64,000 nt of DNA, taken from positions 1 through 64,000 of the forward strand of contig JARSSO010000036.1 of assembly GCA_029624765.1 (NCBI GenBank), written 5' to 3'. This document shows positions 28,927 through 36,813 of the stretch, piece by piece. This stretch comes from Candidatus Contendibacter sp. (GTDB lineage Bacteria; Pseudomonadota; Gammaproteobacteria; Competibacterales; Competibacteraceae). The stretch's first letter is position 1, and every line of letters begins with the position of its first letter. The position numbers were made by a program, and so were the translations under genes. The notes under the pieces were generated by a model. The model was not told the origin of the DNA. It searched no databases and saw only the letters and a list, made by a program, of their open reading frames with translations.

Positions 28927-29972
28927 ATCGGGTCCATTTCCTGGTTCCCGGCGACGTGGAAACCCGCACCGGCGGCTATCTCTACGACCGCCGGATCATG
29001 GCCGGCCTGACGACGCTGGGCTGGCGGGTGGATTTGCATCGTCTCGACGCCAGCTTCCCCGCGCCCACCCCGGCGGCGCTGGCCGAGGCCGATGCGGTCC
29101 TGGCCGCGTTGCCGGACCGAATGCGGGTTGTCGTGGACGGCCTGGCGCTGGGCGCGATGCCCGAAATCGCCGCGCGGCATCGGGACCGGCTGCAACTGGT
29201 GGCGCTGGTGCATCATCCGCTGGCGCTGGAAACCGGCCTGGATGAGGCAACGTGTCGGCGTTTGTACGCCAGCGAGCGCGAATCGCTGCGCCACGTCCGG
29301 CGGGTCATCGTCACCAGCCCCAGCACCGCGCGGGCCTTGGCCGATTACGACTTGACGCCGGAACAATGCGCGGTGGTGTTGCCCGGAACCGATCCCGCGC
29401 CGCTGGCCGAGGGGTCGGGCGGGGGGGAATGGGTGTTACTGTGCGTGGCGTCGCTGACGCCGCGCAAGGGCCACGCCCTGCTGTTCCGGGCGCTGGCGCG
29501 GCTGGAGTCGCTGGCGTGGCGGCTGCGTTGCGTGGGCGGCGCCGACCTCGATTCCGTCACCGCCGCTGGCTTGCGAACCCTGGCGGCGGAATTGGGATTG
29601 GCCGAGCGCGTCGAATTCTTGGGACCGTTGGAGGAAGCGGCCTTGGCGGCCGAATATCGGCGGGCGGATTTGTTCGTGTTGCCGTCGTATCACGAGGGTT
29701 ATGGCATGGCGCTGGCCGAGGCGTTGGCGCGGGGTCTGCCCATCGTCAGCACGACCGCCGGCGCGATTCCCGACACCGTGCCGACGGATGCCGCCCTGCT
29801 GGTTCCACCCGGCGACGCGGCGGCGCTGACCGAGGCGCTGGCGCGCGTCATGACGGAACCTGGTTTGCGCGAACGGCTGGCCGCGGGCGCGCGCGTGGCC
29901 CGAGAGAACTTGCCGGACTGGCCGACGGCTTGCGCCCGGTTTACCGCCACGCTGGAAGCGGTCCCGACATGA
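28923..29972 (+). CDS. family 4-like glycosyltransferase
   Basis: 349 aa GT-B glycosyltransferase. The N-terminal acceptor domain opens with HFLVPGDVETRTGGYLYDRR. The C-terminal donor domain has the nucleotide-sugar motif SYHEGYGMALAEALARGLPI (E-x7-E) after LVLPGTDP- and LTPRKGH-type segments. It starts with GTG 28923 inside the pterin-synthase homologue and overlaps the methyltransferase by 4 bases. The acceptor is unknown; the neighbours suggest a pterin-like small molecule. Confidence 0.82.
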   Translation: MNRVHFLVPGDVETRTGGYLYDRRIMAGLTTLGWRVDLHRLDASFPAPTPAALAEADAVLAALPDRMRVVVDGLALGAMPEIAARHRDRLQLVALVHHPLALETGLDEATCRRLYASERESLRHVRRVIVTSPSTARALADYDLTPEQCAVVLPGTDPAPLAEGSGGGEWVLLCVASLTPRKGHALLFRALARLESLAWRLRCVGGADLDSVTAAGLRTLAAELGLAERVEFLGPLEEAALAAEYRRADLFVLPSYHEGYGMALAEALARGLPIVSTTAGAIPDTVPTDAALLVPPGDAAALTEALARVMTEPGLRERLAAGARVARENLPDWPTACARFTATLEAVPT

Positions 29973-30790
29973 GCGGATTTTCCGCCGAGTGGCTGGCGCT
30001 GCGCGAGCCGGTGGACGCGGCGGCGCGCAACCCGGAACTGACCACGCGCCTGCTGAACTGGCGGCGGGGGAGGGGTCCGCTGACCGTGCTGGATCTGGCC
30101 AGCGGCACGGGCGCCAATCTACGGTTTCTGGCGCCGTTGCTCGGTGGCGAACAGCATTGGCGACTGGTCGATCACGATCCGGTCCTGCTGGCGCGGGGCG
30201 AGGAACAATGCGGCGCGTGGGTGGCGGAGGGGGGGATGGACTTGACGCTGGACTGGCGGCGGGTGGATTTGGTCGACGACTGGGAGGCGCTGGATGTTGA
30301 CGGCGCGCAACTGGTGACGGCCTCCGCCCTGCTCGATCTGGTGTCGGCGGAGTGGCTGGAACGGCTGACCCGACGCTGCCGGGACGCCCGGGCGGCGGTG
30401 TTCGTGGTCTTGAGCTACGACGGTTCCATCGCCTGGGAGCCGGCGCTGGCCGGTGACGACGCGGTGCGCGAACAGGTGAACCGGCATCAGCGCACCGACA
30501 AGGGATTCGGTCCGGCGCTCGGCCCCGACGCAACCGAAGCGCTGGCAGTGGCGCTGCGCAAGCGGGGTTACGAAGTGATGACGCGGCCCAGTCCCTGGCG
30601 ATTGGGACCGGAGCGGTGGGCGATGCAGACGGCGCTGCTGGAGGGTTGGGTGAGCGCGGCCCGCCAAATCGCGCCGGAAGCGGAGGACGCTTGGGCCGAT
30701 TGGCTGGCGCGACGGCGGCGTTGGATCGCGCAGGGAGCGTCGCGCCTGCAAGTCGGGCATGAGGATTTATTCGCTTGGGAAACGGAGTGA
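29969..30790 (+). CDS. class I SAM-dependent methyltransferase
   Basis: 273 aa. SAM-binding motif I is VLDLASGTGANLRFL and the acidic residue after strand 2 is in WRLVDHDPVLL. Motif IV region: QLVTASALLDLVS. The N- and C-terminal parts are not diagnostic. The ATG overlaps the glycosyltransferase stop and the gene ends 2 bases before the MFS start, so it is co-translated with both. It may methylate the product of the two upstream enzymes. Confidence 0.82.
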   Translation: MSGFSAEWLALREPVDAAARNPELTTRLLNWRRGRGPLTVLDLASGTGANLRFLAPLLGGEQHWRLVDHDPVLLARGEEQCGAWVAEGGMDLTLDWRRVDLVDDWEALDVDGAQLVTASALLDLVSAEWLERLTRRCRDARAAVFVVLSYDGSIAWEPALAGDDAVREQVNRHQRTDKGFGPALGPDATEALAVALRKRGYEVMTRPSPWRLGPERWAMQTALLEGWVSAARQIAPEAEDAWADWLARRRRWIAQGASRLQVGHEDLFAWETE

Positions 30791-30792
30791 AG

Positions 30793-32124
30793 ATGACGGT
30801 ATCGACGGCGGCGGCTTCGGTTCGAACGTTCGACCGCGCGCGGTTCGCGCGCGTGCGCTGGTCCATTTACGCCATTCTGGCGGCATCCTACATCCTGGTG
30901 TTTTTTCATCGGATCGCTCCGGCCGTGGTGTCGGCCGATCTGATGCGGGCCTTCGGCACCACGGGCGCGGCGCTGGGATCGCTGGCGGCGGTGTACTACT
31001 ACATCTATACCGCCATGCAGATTCCGGCGGGGGTGCTGGCGGATACCCTGGGCGCGCGGGTTTCGGTGACGCTGGGGAATCTGGTGTCCGGTGCCGGTTC
31101 CATCCTGTTTGGTCTGGCGGCCACCTTTTGGGAGGCGTCGGTGGGGCGGGCACTGGTGGGGCTGGGGGTGTCGGTGGTGTTCGTGGGGCTGATGAAAAGC
31201 AATACCCTCTGGTTCCGGGACCGGGATTACGGGGTCATCAGCGGTCTGACCCTGTTGCTGGGCAATGTCGGCGCCATCCTGGCGGCCGGCCCCCTGGCTG
31301 GGGTGCTGGCGGTCTGGTCGTGGCGCGCGGTGTTCGTGGCTTTTGGGGTACTGGCCCTTCTCCTGGCGGTGCTGGCGTGGCTGGTGGTGCGCAACACGCC
31401 GGAGGACGCCGGTTTCCCCTCGATCCGGGAGATGGAGGGTCAGACCCGGCACGCGGGCCGCGAGCAACACTGGTGGCACGATCTGCTGGGGGTTTTGGCC
31501 ACCCGCCGGGTCTGGCCGGGATTCTGGGTCAATCTGGGGATGCCGGCCAGTCTGCTGGCGTTTCTCGGCCTGTGGGCGATTCCCTTCCTGCGCGATCTGC
31601 ATGGCCTGGAGCGGTCGGCGGCTTCCCTGTACACCACCGTCGCGTTGGCCAGCTTTGCTGGCAGCACCTTGTTCTGCGGCTGGTTTTCCGACCGGTTGGG
31701 CCGCCGCAAGCCCCTGTTGGTCATCGGGACCCTGCTGTACGGACTGGCCTGGCTGGGCATCGTCCACCCGGGTTGGAAGCCGGGCGCGCCGGGAATGGCC
31801 TGGTTCGTCCTGATGGGCTTCGGTTGCGGGTCTTTCGCCCTGACCTACGCCGGGGCGAAGGAAGTCGTGGTCCCGGCCCTGTCGGGCATGGCCATCGCTC
31901 TGGTGAATACGGGGGTCTTTTTGGGAGCAGCCATTCTCCAGCCATTGTTCGGCTGGATCATGGACTTGACCTGGAGCGGCACGCTGGCGAGCGGGGTGCG
32001 GGTGTACGGGGCCGCCGATTACCGGGCGGGTTTTGTCCTGATGCTGGGCTGCGTGGCGCTGGCTATCGGAGCCTCGACGTTCTTCCACGAAACCCGTTGC
32101 CGCAATATGACCCTTGAAGACTGA
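30793..32124 (+). CDS. major facilitator superfamily transporter
   Basis: 443 aa with about 12 hydrophobic segments. The loop 2-3 signature reads GVLADTLGARV and the equivalent loop 8-9 reads GWFSDRLGRRK. The overall look is that of the D-glucarate/hexose-phosphate (OPA/ACS) branch, but the substrate is not readable. The ATG lies 2 bases after the methyltransferase stop, closing the hemF-pterin-GT-MT-MFS run, so it may export or import the compound made there. Confidence 0.82.
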   Translation: MTVSTAAASVRTFDRARFARVRWSIYAILAASYILVFFHRIAPAVVSADLMRAFGTTGAALGSLAAVYYYIYTAMQIPAGVLADTLGARVSVTLGNLVSGAGSILFGLAATFWEASVGRALVGLGVSVVFVGLMKSNTLWFRDRDYGVISGLTLLLGNVGAILAAGPLAGVLAVWSWRAVFVAFGVLALLLAVLAWLVVRNTPEDAGFPSIREMEGQTRHAGREQHWWHDLLGVLATRRVWPGFWVNLGMPASLLAFLGLWAIPFLRDLHGLERSAASLYTTVALASFAGSTLFCGWFSDRLGRRKPLLVIGTLLYGLAWLGIVHPGWKPGAPGMAWFVLMGFGCGSFALTYAGAKEVVVPALSGMAIALVNTGVFLGAAILQPLFGWIMDLTWSGTLASGVRVYGAADYRAGFVLMLGCVALAIGASTFFHETRCRNMTLED

Positions 32125-32225
32125 TCGTCGCGCGTATCTTGCGGGCGGGGCGGCGGCCCGGTCCCCGTTGGCCAGGGAGCGGGCGCAACCGGTTACCGGC
32201 GGGGTGCGGCGCGCAACCGCGACGG

Positions 32226-32234
32226 TGATATACT
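32226..32234 (+). promoter_or_regulatory. extended -10 promoter for pdxS
   Basis: TGATATACT is an extended -10 box (TGn followed by TATACT), 79 bases before the pdxS ATG. No good -35 box is seen, as is usual for extended -10 promoters. The same nonamer occurs upstream of plsY. Confidence 0.5.
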
Positions 32235-32313
32235 CCATCGCCTTCGCAAGCGGGTGAGGTCGGGCAGCGCGCCCGCCGCGACTGTCCTTTCGTCATTATG
32301 AACGAGTACCAGC

Positions 32314-33195
32314 ATGGCAGAGAATCGTTATCTTTTGAACGCGCAACTGGCGCAGATGCTCAAGGGCGGCGTCATCATGGACGTGGTCAACGTGGAACAG
32401 GCCCAGATCGCCCAGGAAGCGGGCGCGGTGGCGGTGATGGCCCTGGAGCGGGTGCCGGCCGACATCCGCAAGCAGGGCGGGGTGGCGCGGATGTCCGATC
32501 CGGGCCTGATCAAGGCGATCAAGGAAGCGGTCACCATCCCGGTCATGGCCAAGGCGCGCATCGGCCATTTCGTGGAAGCGCAGATCCTGCAAGCCCTGCG
32601 GATCGATTACATCGACGAAAGCGAGGTGCTGACCCCGGCCGACGAGGAATGCCACATCGACAAGACCCGCTTCGAGATTCCGTTCGTCTGCGGGGCGCGC
32701 AATCTGGGCGAGGCGCTGCGGCGGATCGCCGAGGGCGCGGCGATGATCCGCACCAAGGGCGAGGCCGGCACCGGCAACGTGGTCGAGGCGGTGCGCCACA
32801 TGCGGACCATGAACCGGGAAATCCGCCAATTGACCGCCCTGCCGGCGGAAGAAATCATCAGCTTCGCCAAGGTCAACGGCATTCCCTACGAGCTGGCCCT
32901 GGAAGTGAAGAAGCTGGGCCGCTTGCCGGTGGTCAATTTCGCCGCTGGCGGCATCGCCACCCCCGCCGACGCGGCCTTGATGATGCAGTTGGGCTGCGAT
33001 GGGGTGTTCGTCGGTTCGGGTATCTTCAAGTCCAGCGATCCGGCCCGCCGCGCCCGCGCCATCGTCAAGGCGGTTGCCTATTTCGACGATCCGGGGCAAC
33101 TGCTGGAAGTCTCGATGGACTTGGGCGAGCCGATGGCCGGGCTGGACGTGGCTACCATGGCCAGCGGGGAACGGCTGGCGGGACGGGGCTGGTGA
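32314..33195 (+). CDS. pdxS: pyridoxal 5'-phosphate synthase, synthase subunit
   Basis: 293 aa TIM barrel. PdxS joins ribose 5-phosphate, glyceraldehyde 3-phosphate and ammonia to make PLP. Key stretches: [20 protein letters not shown] with the catalytic Asp, [13 protein letters not shown] with the Schiff-base Lys, [20 protein letters not shown], and [15 protein letters not shown]. Its TGA overlaps the pdxT ATG. This DXP-independent pathway is uncommon in gammaproteobacteria, most of which use PdxA/PdxJ. Confidence 0.97.
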   Translation: MAENRYLLNAQLAQMLKGGVIMDVVNVEQAQIAQEAGAVAVMALERVPADIRKQGGVARMSDPGLIKAIKEAVTIPVMAKARIGHFVEAQILQALRIDYIDESEVLTPADEECHIDKTRFEIPFVCGARNLGEALRRIAEGAAMIRTKGEAGTGNVVEAVRHMRTMNREIRQLTALPAEEIISFAKVNGIPYELALEVKKLGRLPVVNFAAGGIATPADAALMMQLGCDGVFVGSGIFKSSDPARRARAIVKAVAYFDDPGQLLEVSMDLGEPMAGLDVATMASGERLAGRGW

Positions 33196-33857
33196 TGGAC
33201 GCGGTCGCCGGTTCCGATGGGATCGGCGTGCTGGATTTGCAGGGCGGGGTGCAGGAGCACCTCGATCATCTGCGGCGGGTCGGTGTGGCCGCGCGGCCGA
33301 TCAAACGCGCCGCCGACCTGGCTGGATTGGCGGGATTGATCATTCCCGGCGGCGAGAGCACTTGCTTGTCGCGACTGCTCAACATCTTTGGCCTGGACAC
33401 GGCGATCCGGCAAGCCCATGGCAAAGGTCTCAAATTGTGGGGCACCTGCGCCGGGGCAATCCTGCTGGCGCGGGAAAACGTCGGCGAAACCCCGTTCCTG
33501 GGACTGATCGACGTCGCGGTCAATCGCAACGCCTTCGGCAGCCAGCTCGACAGCTTCAACCGCGAGGCGCTGGCTCCGACGGTGGCCCGCGAGCCCATTC
33601 CGCTGACCTTCATTCGCGCGCCGAAGATCGTGCGAGCGGGGGAGGAGGTGCGAGTGCTGCTGCGACTGGACGACTACATCGCGGCGGCGGAGGACGACCG
33701 GATTCTGGTCACGGTGTTTCATCCCGAATTGACGCCCAGCCTGGCGTTTCATCGCTACTTCGCCCGCAAGTGCGGCCTGAACGTGGCCGGCGACGACGCC
33801 GGTCTCGATCCCGACTGGACCCCGCTGAGCTGGACCCGGTTCAGCCTTCACGTTTGA
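33195..33857 (+). CDS. pdxT: pyridoxal 5'-phosphate synthase, glutaminase subunit
   Basis: 220 aa. Class I glutaminase that supplies ammonia to PdxS. The sequence shows GVLDLQGGVQEHLDHLRR, IIPGGESTCLSRLL, the nucleophile Cys in WGTCAGAILLA, and the His-Glu of VFHPELTP. The residues of the Cys-His-Glu triad are intact. It overlaps pdxS by 3 bases, giving balanced subunit synthesis. The length is slightly above the usual 190-200 aa because of a C-terminal tail (about residues 200-220). Confidence 0.96.
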   Translation: MDAVAGSDGIGVLDLQGGVQEHLDHLRRVGVAARPIKRAADLAGLAGLIIPGGESTCLSRLLNIFGLDTAIRQAHGKGLKLWGTCAGAILLARENVGETPFLGLIDVAVNRNAFGSQLDSFNREALAPTVAREPIPLTFIRAPKIVRAGEEVRVLLRLDDYIAAAEDDRILVTVFHPELTPSLAFHRYFARKCGLNVAGDDAGLDPDWTPLSWTRFSLHV

Positions 33858-33910
33858 CCCTCCCTCGTTCCCGGTCTTGCTGTCGGCGGGGAAAAGGGGA
33901 GTTTGTCGCC

Positions 33911-34513
33911 ATGTCCGTTGATCCTTCCGACCACGCCCGTCAAACCGCCCGCCGCAAGGCGGGTTACGAGCGCAAGCAAGCCCGCGCCACCCGCGAGAAG
34001 GGCCTGCTGATGGTGTTCACCGGTCCCGGCAAGGGCAAGACCACCGCCGCGTTTGGCATGGCGCTGCGCGCGGTCGGTCACGGAATGCGAGTCGGGGTGG
34101 TGCAGTTCATCAAGAGCGAACGGGACAGCGCCGAACGGGCGGTGTTGAGCCGGTTCGAGAACGTGGATTTTCAGACCCTTGGCGACGGTTTTACCTGGTT
34201 GACCCAGGACCGGGAGCAGGATATCGCCACGGCGGAGCGTGCCTGGGCCGAAGCGGAACGGATGATCGGCGATCCCCGCTTCGCTCTGATCGTGCTGGAT
34301 GAGCTCAACGTCGTGCTGAACTACGGTTATCTCGATCCGGCGCGGGTGCTGGCGGTGTTTTCCAACCGACGGCCGGAACTGCATATCGCGGTCACCGGGC
34401 GCAACGCCCCGGCGGCGCTGGTGGACCTGGCTGATTTAGTCAGCGAGATTCGCGCCATCAAGCATCCGTATCGGGAGCAGGGCGTCAAGGCACAGCGGGG
34501 GATCGAGTTTTGA
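33911..34513 (+). CDS. cobO: cob(I)yrinic acid a,c-diamide adenosyltransferase
   Basis: 200 aa. Transfers the adenosyl group from ATP to the cobalt of corrinoids (CobO/BtuR family). The P-loop is FTGPGKGKTTAAFGMALRA, followed by VGVVQFIKSE and LIVLDELNVVLNYGYLD, which are typical. The ATG is preceded by GGGGAAAAGGGGAG. It stands alone without other cobalamin genes nearby, so it may serve salvage of corrinoids. Confidence 0.94.
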   Translation: MSVDPSDHARQTARRKAGYERKQARATREKGLLMVFTGPGKGKTTAAFGMALRAVGHGMRVGVVQFIKSERDSAERAVLSRFENVDFQTLGDGFTWLTQDREQDIATAERAWAEAERMIGDPRFALIVLDELNVVLNYGYLDPARVLAVFSNRRPELHIAVTGRNAPAALVDLADLVSEIRAIKHPYREQGVKAQRGIEF

Positions 34514-34541
34514 CGGACGGGGATGCTACTGATGCCATTGG

Positions 34542-35810
34542 TTATCCCCATTCTTCCTCCCCAGCCGCGAGGATTCCTCGGGGAGGCGCCATGACCCCCT
34601 TGGGGAGGTTGTCTCGTTGCCCCCAGTTGTGGTCGAACTGCCCGTCCGTGCCGGTGTAAGGTACAACTCGGCTTGCGGTCTTCTTCGAGTTTTCGAGCGC
34701 GTTGTGGTCGAATACGACTCCGTACATGTCCTCGACCGGCGCGTGGACGATTAGCCTGGTGTAATTTTCCGTACTTTCCCTTTCGAAGTAGTTGTCTCCC
34801 CAAGGTTGAACATAGGCGTTGTGCGGCCATGGGTCGGCGACGTACCACTGTGAGGTTCCGTGCCGGACCACGACGTAATGATGGTCCCCGCTCCAGGCCA
34901 CCTTAAGGGCCTCCGTCCCCGGAGGGGCCGTCGTGGACAGGATGCCCAGGACCACCGAGGAGAATTTCTCGCAGACCCCGCCCTCCATCTTGATGGTGCT
35001 GGCCGCCATCAGCGACAGCGCCCGGACCAACCCCTCGGGTAGTTGCGCCATACGAGTTTGGTCAAACAGTCGATTCGGGTCGCCCGGTTTCTCTTCGAGC
35101 AGGTCCATACCGTCTTGCCAGATGAAATCCCCCCGCCCGTCCTCGGTCAGGGGATGTTCAGCGCGATTACGGATATTTTCGGGAAGACCGGCCCGGTTGT
35201 TATAGGGACCTTTCGGCAACAGGCTCCGTGCCTGCCGAACGGCCGTCAATGCCAGGTCTCGGGCAATCGCTTCGTCATCGGGATTGCCTGGGCCTCTGTC
35301 TTCCGGAACTCCCTTTGAAAACTGAAATTCCAAATACAGATCTTGCGAGCCGTTGGCCTTGGGTGGTCCCCAGACCGCGGCATGATCGCCTCGGTCATTC
35401 ACGTAGTGGGCATAGGGACCGGGCATGGGAACCGGCGCGAGTGGCGGTGCAATTGGCAAGGATTGTGGGCAGGCAGTGACGGGGCCTGCCACGGCGGGTT
35501 GGTTGAGAGCCGCCTGGATGGCGTCGGCGGGAGACGGGGTGGCGGGCGGCGGTGGCAGTGGCGCCGACCGGGTGGGCTTGGGCGGCTCTCTTTCCGCATC
35601 TGGCCATGGTGGCAGCGGCAGTTGCGGGGCCGGCCGGGTGGGCTTGGGCGGATCATCCTGTGAAGGCAGTTGCGGTACCGGTCGGGTAGGCTTGGGCGGA
35701 TCATCCTGCGAAGGCAGTTGCGGTACCGGTCGGGTGGGCTTGGGTGGATCATCCTGCGAAGGCAGTTGCGGTACCGGTCGGGTGGGCTTGGGTGGATCAC
35801 CGTTCGGCAT
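34542..35810 (-). CDS. proline-rich protein with a Cys-His-Asp peptidase/transglutaminase-like domain
   Basis: 422 aa from the ATG at 35810. Residues 1-95 are proline-rich, with three and a partial copies of a 16-residue unit (DPPKPTRPVPQLPSQD). Residues 250-340 contain a plausible papain/transglutaminase-like triad in the order Cys-His-Asp: C280 in MEGGVCEKFSS, H310/H311 in GDHHYVVVRHG and D326 in WYVADPWPHN. No signal peptide or membrane helix is present. The start codon lies inside the end of the upstream gene (14-base overlap). The combination of a flexible head, a hydrolase-like end and a small coupled partner suggests a secreted effector or processing enzyme; the family is not one I can name. 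Confidence 0.72.
   Translation of the reverse strand: MPNGDPPKPTRPVPQLPSQDDPPKPTRPVPQLPSQDDPPKPTRPVPQLPSQDDPPKPTRPAPQLPLPPWPDAEREPPKPTRSAPLPPPPATPSPADAIQAALNQPAVAGPVTACPQSLPIAPPLAPVPMPGPYAHYVNDRGDHAAVWGPPKANGSQDLYLEFQFSKGVPEDRGPGNPDDEAIARDLALTAVRQARSLLPKGPYNNRAGLPENIRNRAEHPLTEDGRGDFIWQDGMDLLEEKPGDPNRLFDQTRMAQLPEGLVRALSLMAASTIKMEGGVCEKFSSVVLGILSTTAPPGTEALKVAWSGDHHYVVVRHGTSQWYVADPWPHNAYVQPWGDNYFERESTENYTRLIVHAPVEDMYGVVFDHNALENSKKTASRVVPYTGTDGQFDHNWGQRDNLPKGVMAPPRGILAAGEEEWG
35641..35784. repeat. 48-bp tandem repeat (three copies) inside the proline-rich gene
   Basis: Three head-to-tail 48-bp units differ at only a few positions and encode the proline-rich 16-residue unit. A partial fourth copy continues to about 35801. 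Copy number can change by slippage without breaking the reading frame. Confidence 0.9.
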
Positions 35811-36543
35811 GATGGCCTTCTCCGCGGGACGCGGCGATCCATCGTTCCAGCACCTTGAGCGTCGCCGCCTGGAGCGCGTCCGGCCCAATTTGCACCGCTT
35901 CCGCAAGCGTCGGAAATTGCGGGTCGCGGTCGAAACCCGTTCCAAACAGGAACATCAACGCAATGATAAGGAGCTGCCCCCGCCGGTTGTTCAGGCGGTG
36001 CGCGCTGGCTCGAAGAAGTCCCTCCTGGATGAGCGCCGATACCTTGTAAACCTCATACTTTCGCGGCCAGAGGCGGCGGAGCATCACCCTGACATGGACC
36101 CGGCCGTCGGCAATGGTCCGATCCTCCAGGAGTCCAACCAGTTCGTTGCGAGCCGCCATCAAGGCAACCAGCAATTGGCCGTAGTCCGACCCCTGCACCC
36201 TCACGACATAGCTTAATGCCCGCGAAGTCAAATGGTCGATTCGCGGGCTTCGGTCCTTGTCCGCGAGGATTTGACTGGCCCAGGAAAGCTGCGTATCTTC
36301 GTCGAACCAACTGCCAAGCAGTGGCAGCAAGGTAAGATACAGGCATACGTCGCGGCGGGTTTTGAAGCCGTGCCGCGCGGCCTGCTCACGACCGTGTTCA
36401 AGTATCTTGGCCGTTGCTTCCGGCCCCCAAGCCCGAGTGTGCCAGGGGAAAAAGTCGCGGTAGTGCGCGGCCATGGCCAGTTGGGAGGATTGGTTCGCTT
36501 CCCGTTCGAAGGCTCCCATGGAGCGTTGACTGATCCGTAACAC
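35797..36543 (-). CDS. putative partner/adaptor protein of the peptidase-like gene
   Basis: 248 aa from GTG 36543 (AGAGG site 6 bases upstream); a GTG at 36582 would add 13 residues. The pattern RISQRSMGAF, then a basic helical region, then WFDEDTQLSWASQIL resembles a small protein family I have seen encoded beside type VI-type effectors. A second copy of the aromatic-acidic motif occurs near the C-terminus (FGTGFDRDPQFPTL), suggesting an internal duplication. It ends 14 bases inside the peptidase-like gene, so the two are translationally coupled. A chaperone or adaptor role is inference from context and memory of the family. Confidence 0.6.
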   Translation of the reverse strand: MLRISQRSMGAFEREANQSSQLAMAAHYRDFFPWHTRAWGPEATAKILEHGREQAARHGFKTRRDVCLYLTLLPLLGSWFDEDTQLSWASQILADKDRSPRIDHLTSRALSYVVRVQGSDYGQLLVALMAARNELVGLLEDRTIADGRVHVRVMLRRLWPRKYEVYKVSALIQEGLLRASAHRLNNRRGQLLIIALMFLFGTGFDRDPQFPTLAEAVQIGPDALQAATLKVLERWIAASRGEGHHAER

Positions 36544-36678
36544 GGAGTACCTCTTATCTTTTCCACCCAAAGTTGACTTCACCCGCCACCCCGTTCTCGG
36601 GAGCGCGGAGCGTCCGCGAGAACAAAATAATTATGGCTCATAGTGGGTTTCGATGGCACGCTGCCGGTTGCGGTATCC

Positions 36679-36696
36679 GCCCGACGCGGGCTTTTT
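36679..36696 (+). terminator. shortened copy of the paralogue-family terminator
   Basis: GCCCG-ACG-CGGGC followed by five T. It is a trimmed version of the terminator found after each of the three exported-protein genes and is followed by the same spacer sequence (CGTGGCCCTGTCCTGAGGG). No gene ending here on the plus strand is visible, so it looks like the remnant of a lost paralogue. Confidence 0.6.
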
Positions 36697-36737
36697 CGTG
36701 GCCCTGTCCTGAGGGTCAACAAATTGAGAAAGTGAGG

Positions 36738-36813
36738 TATACTCACAACAGACTTGTTGCTCCGATACCAATCGGAACCGATCCGTTGATGGACTTGAGA
36801 GGAGAGTAACCCG
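36738..36813 (+). promoter_or_regulatory. conserved promoter and 5' leader of paralogue 1
   Basis: A TATACT box (36738-36743) is followed by CAACA-n-TGTTG and the hairpin TCCGAT-ACCA-ATCGGA, then a GAGAGGAGAG ribosome site before the ATG. The same order recurs at paralogue 2 (about 38520-38600, with a G-U pair replacing one G-C in the hairpin) and paralogue 3 (about 40370-40445). The -35 box is not clear. Confidence 0.55.
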
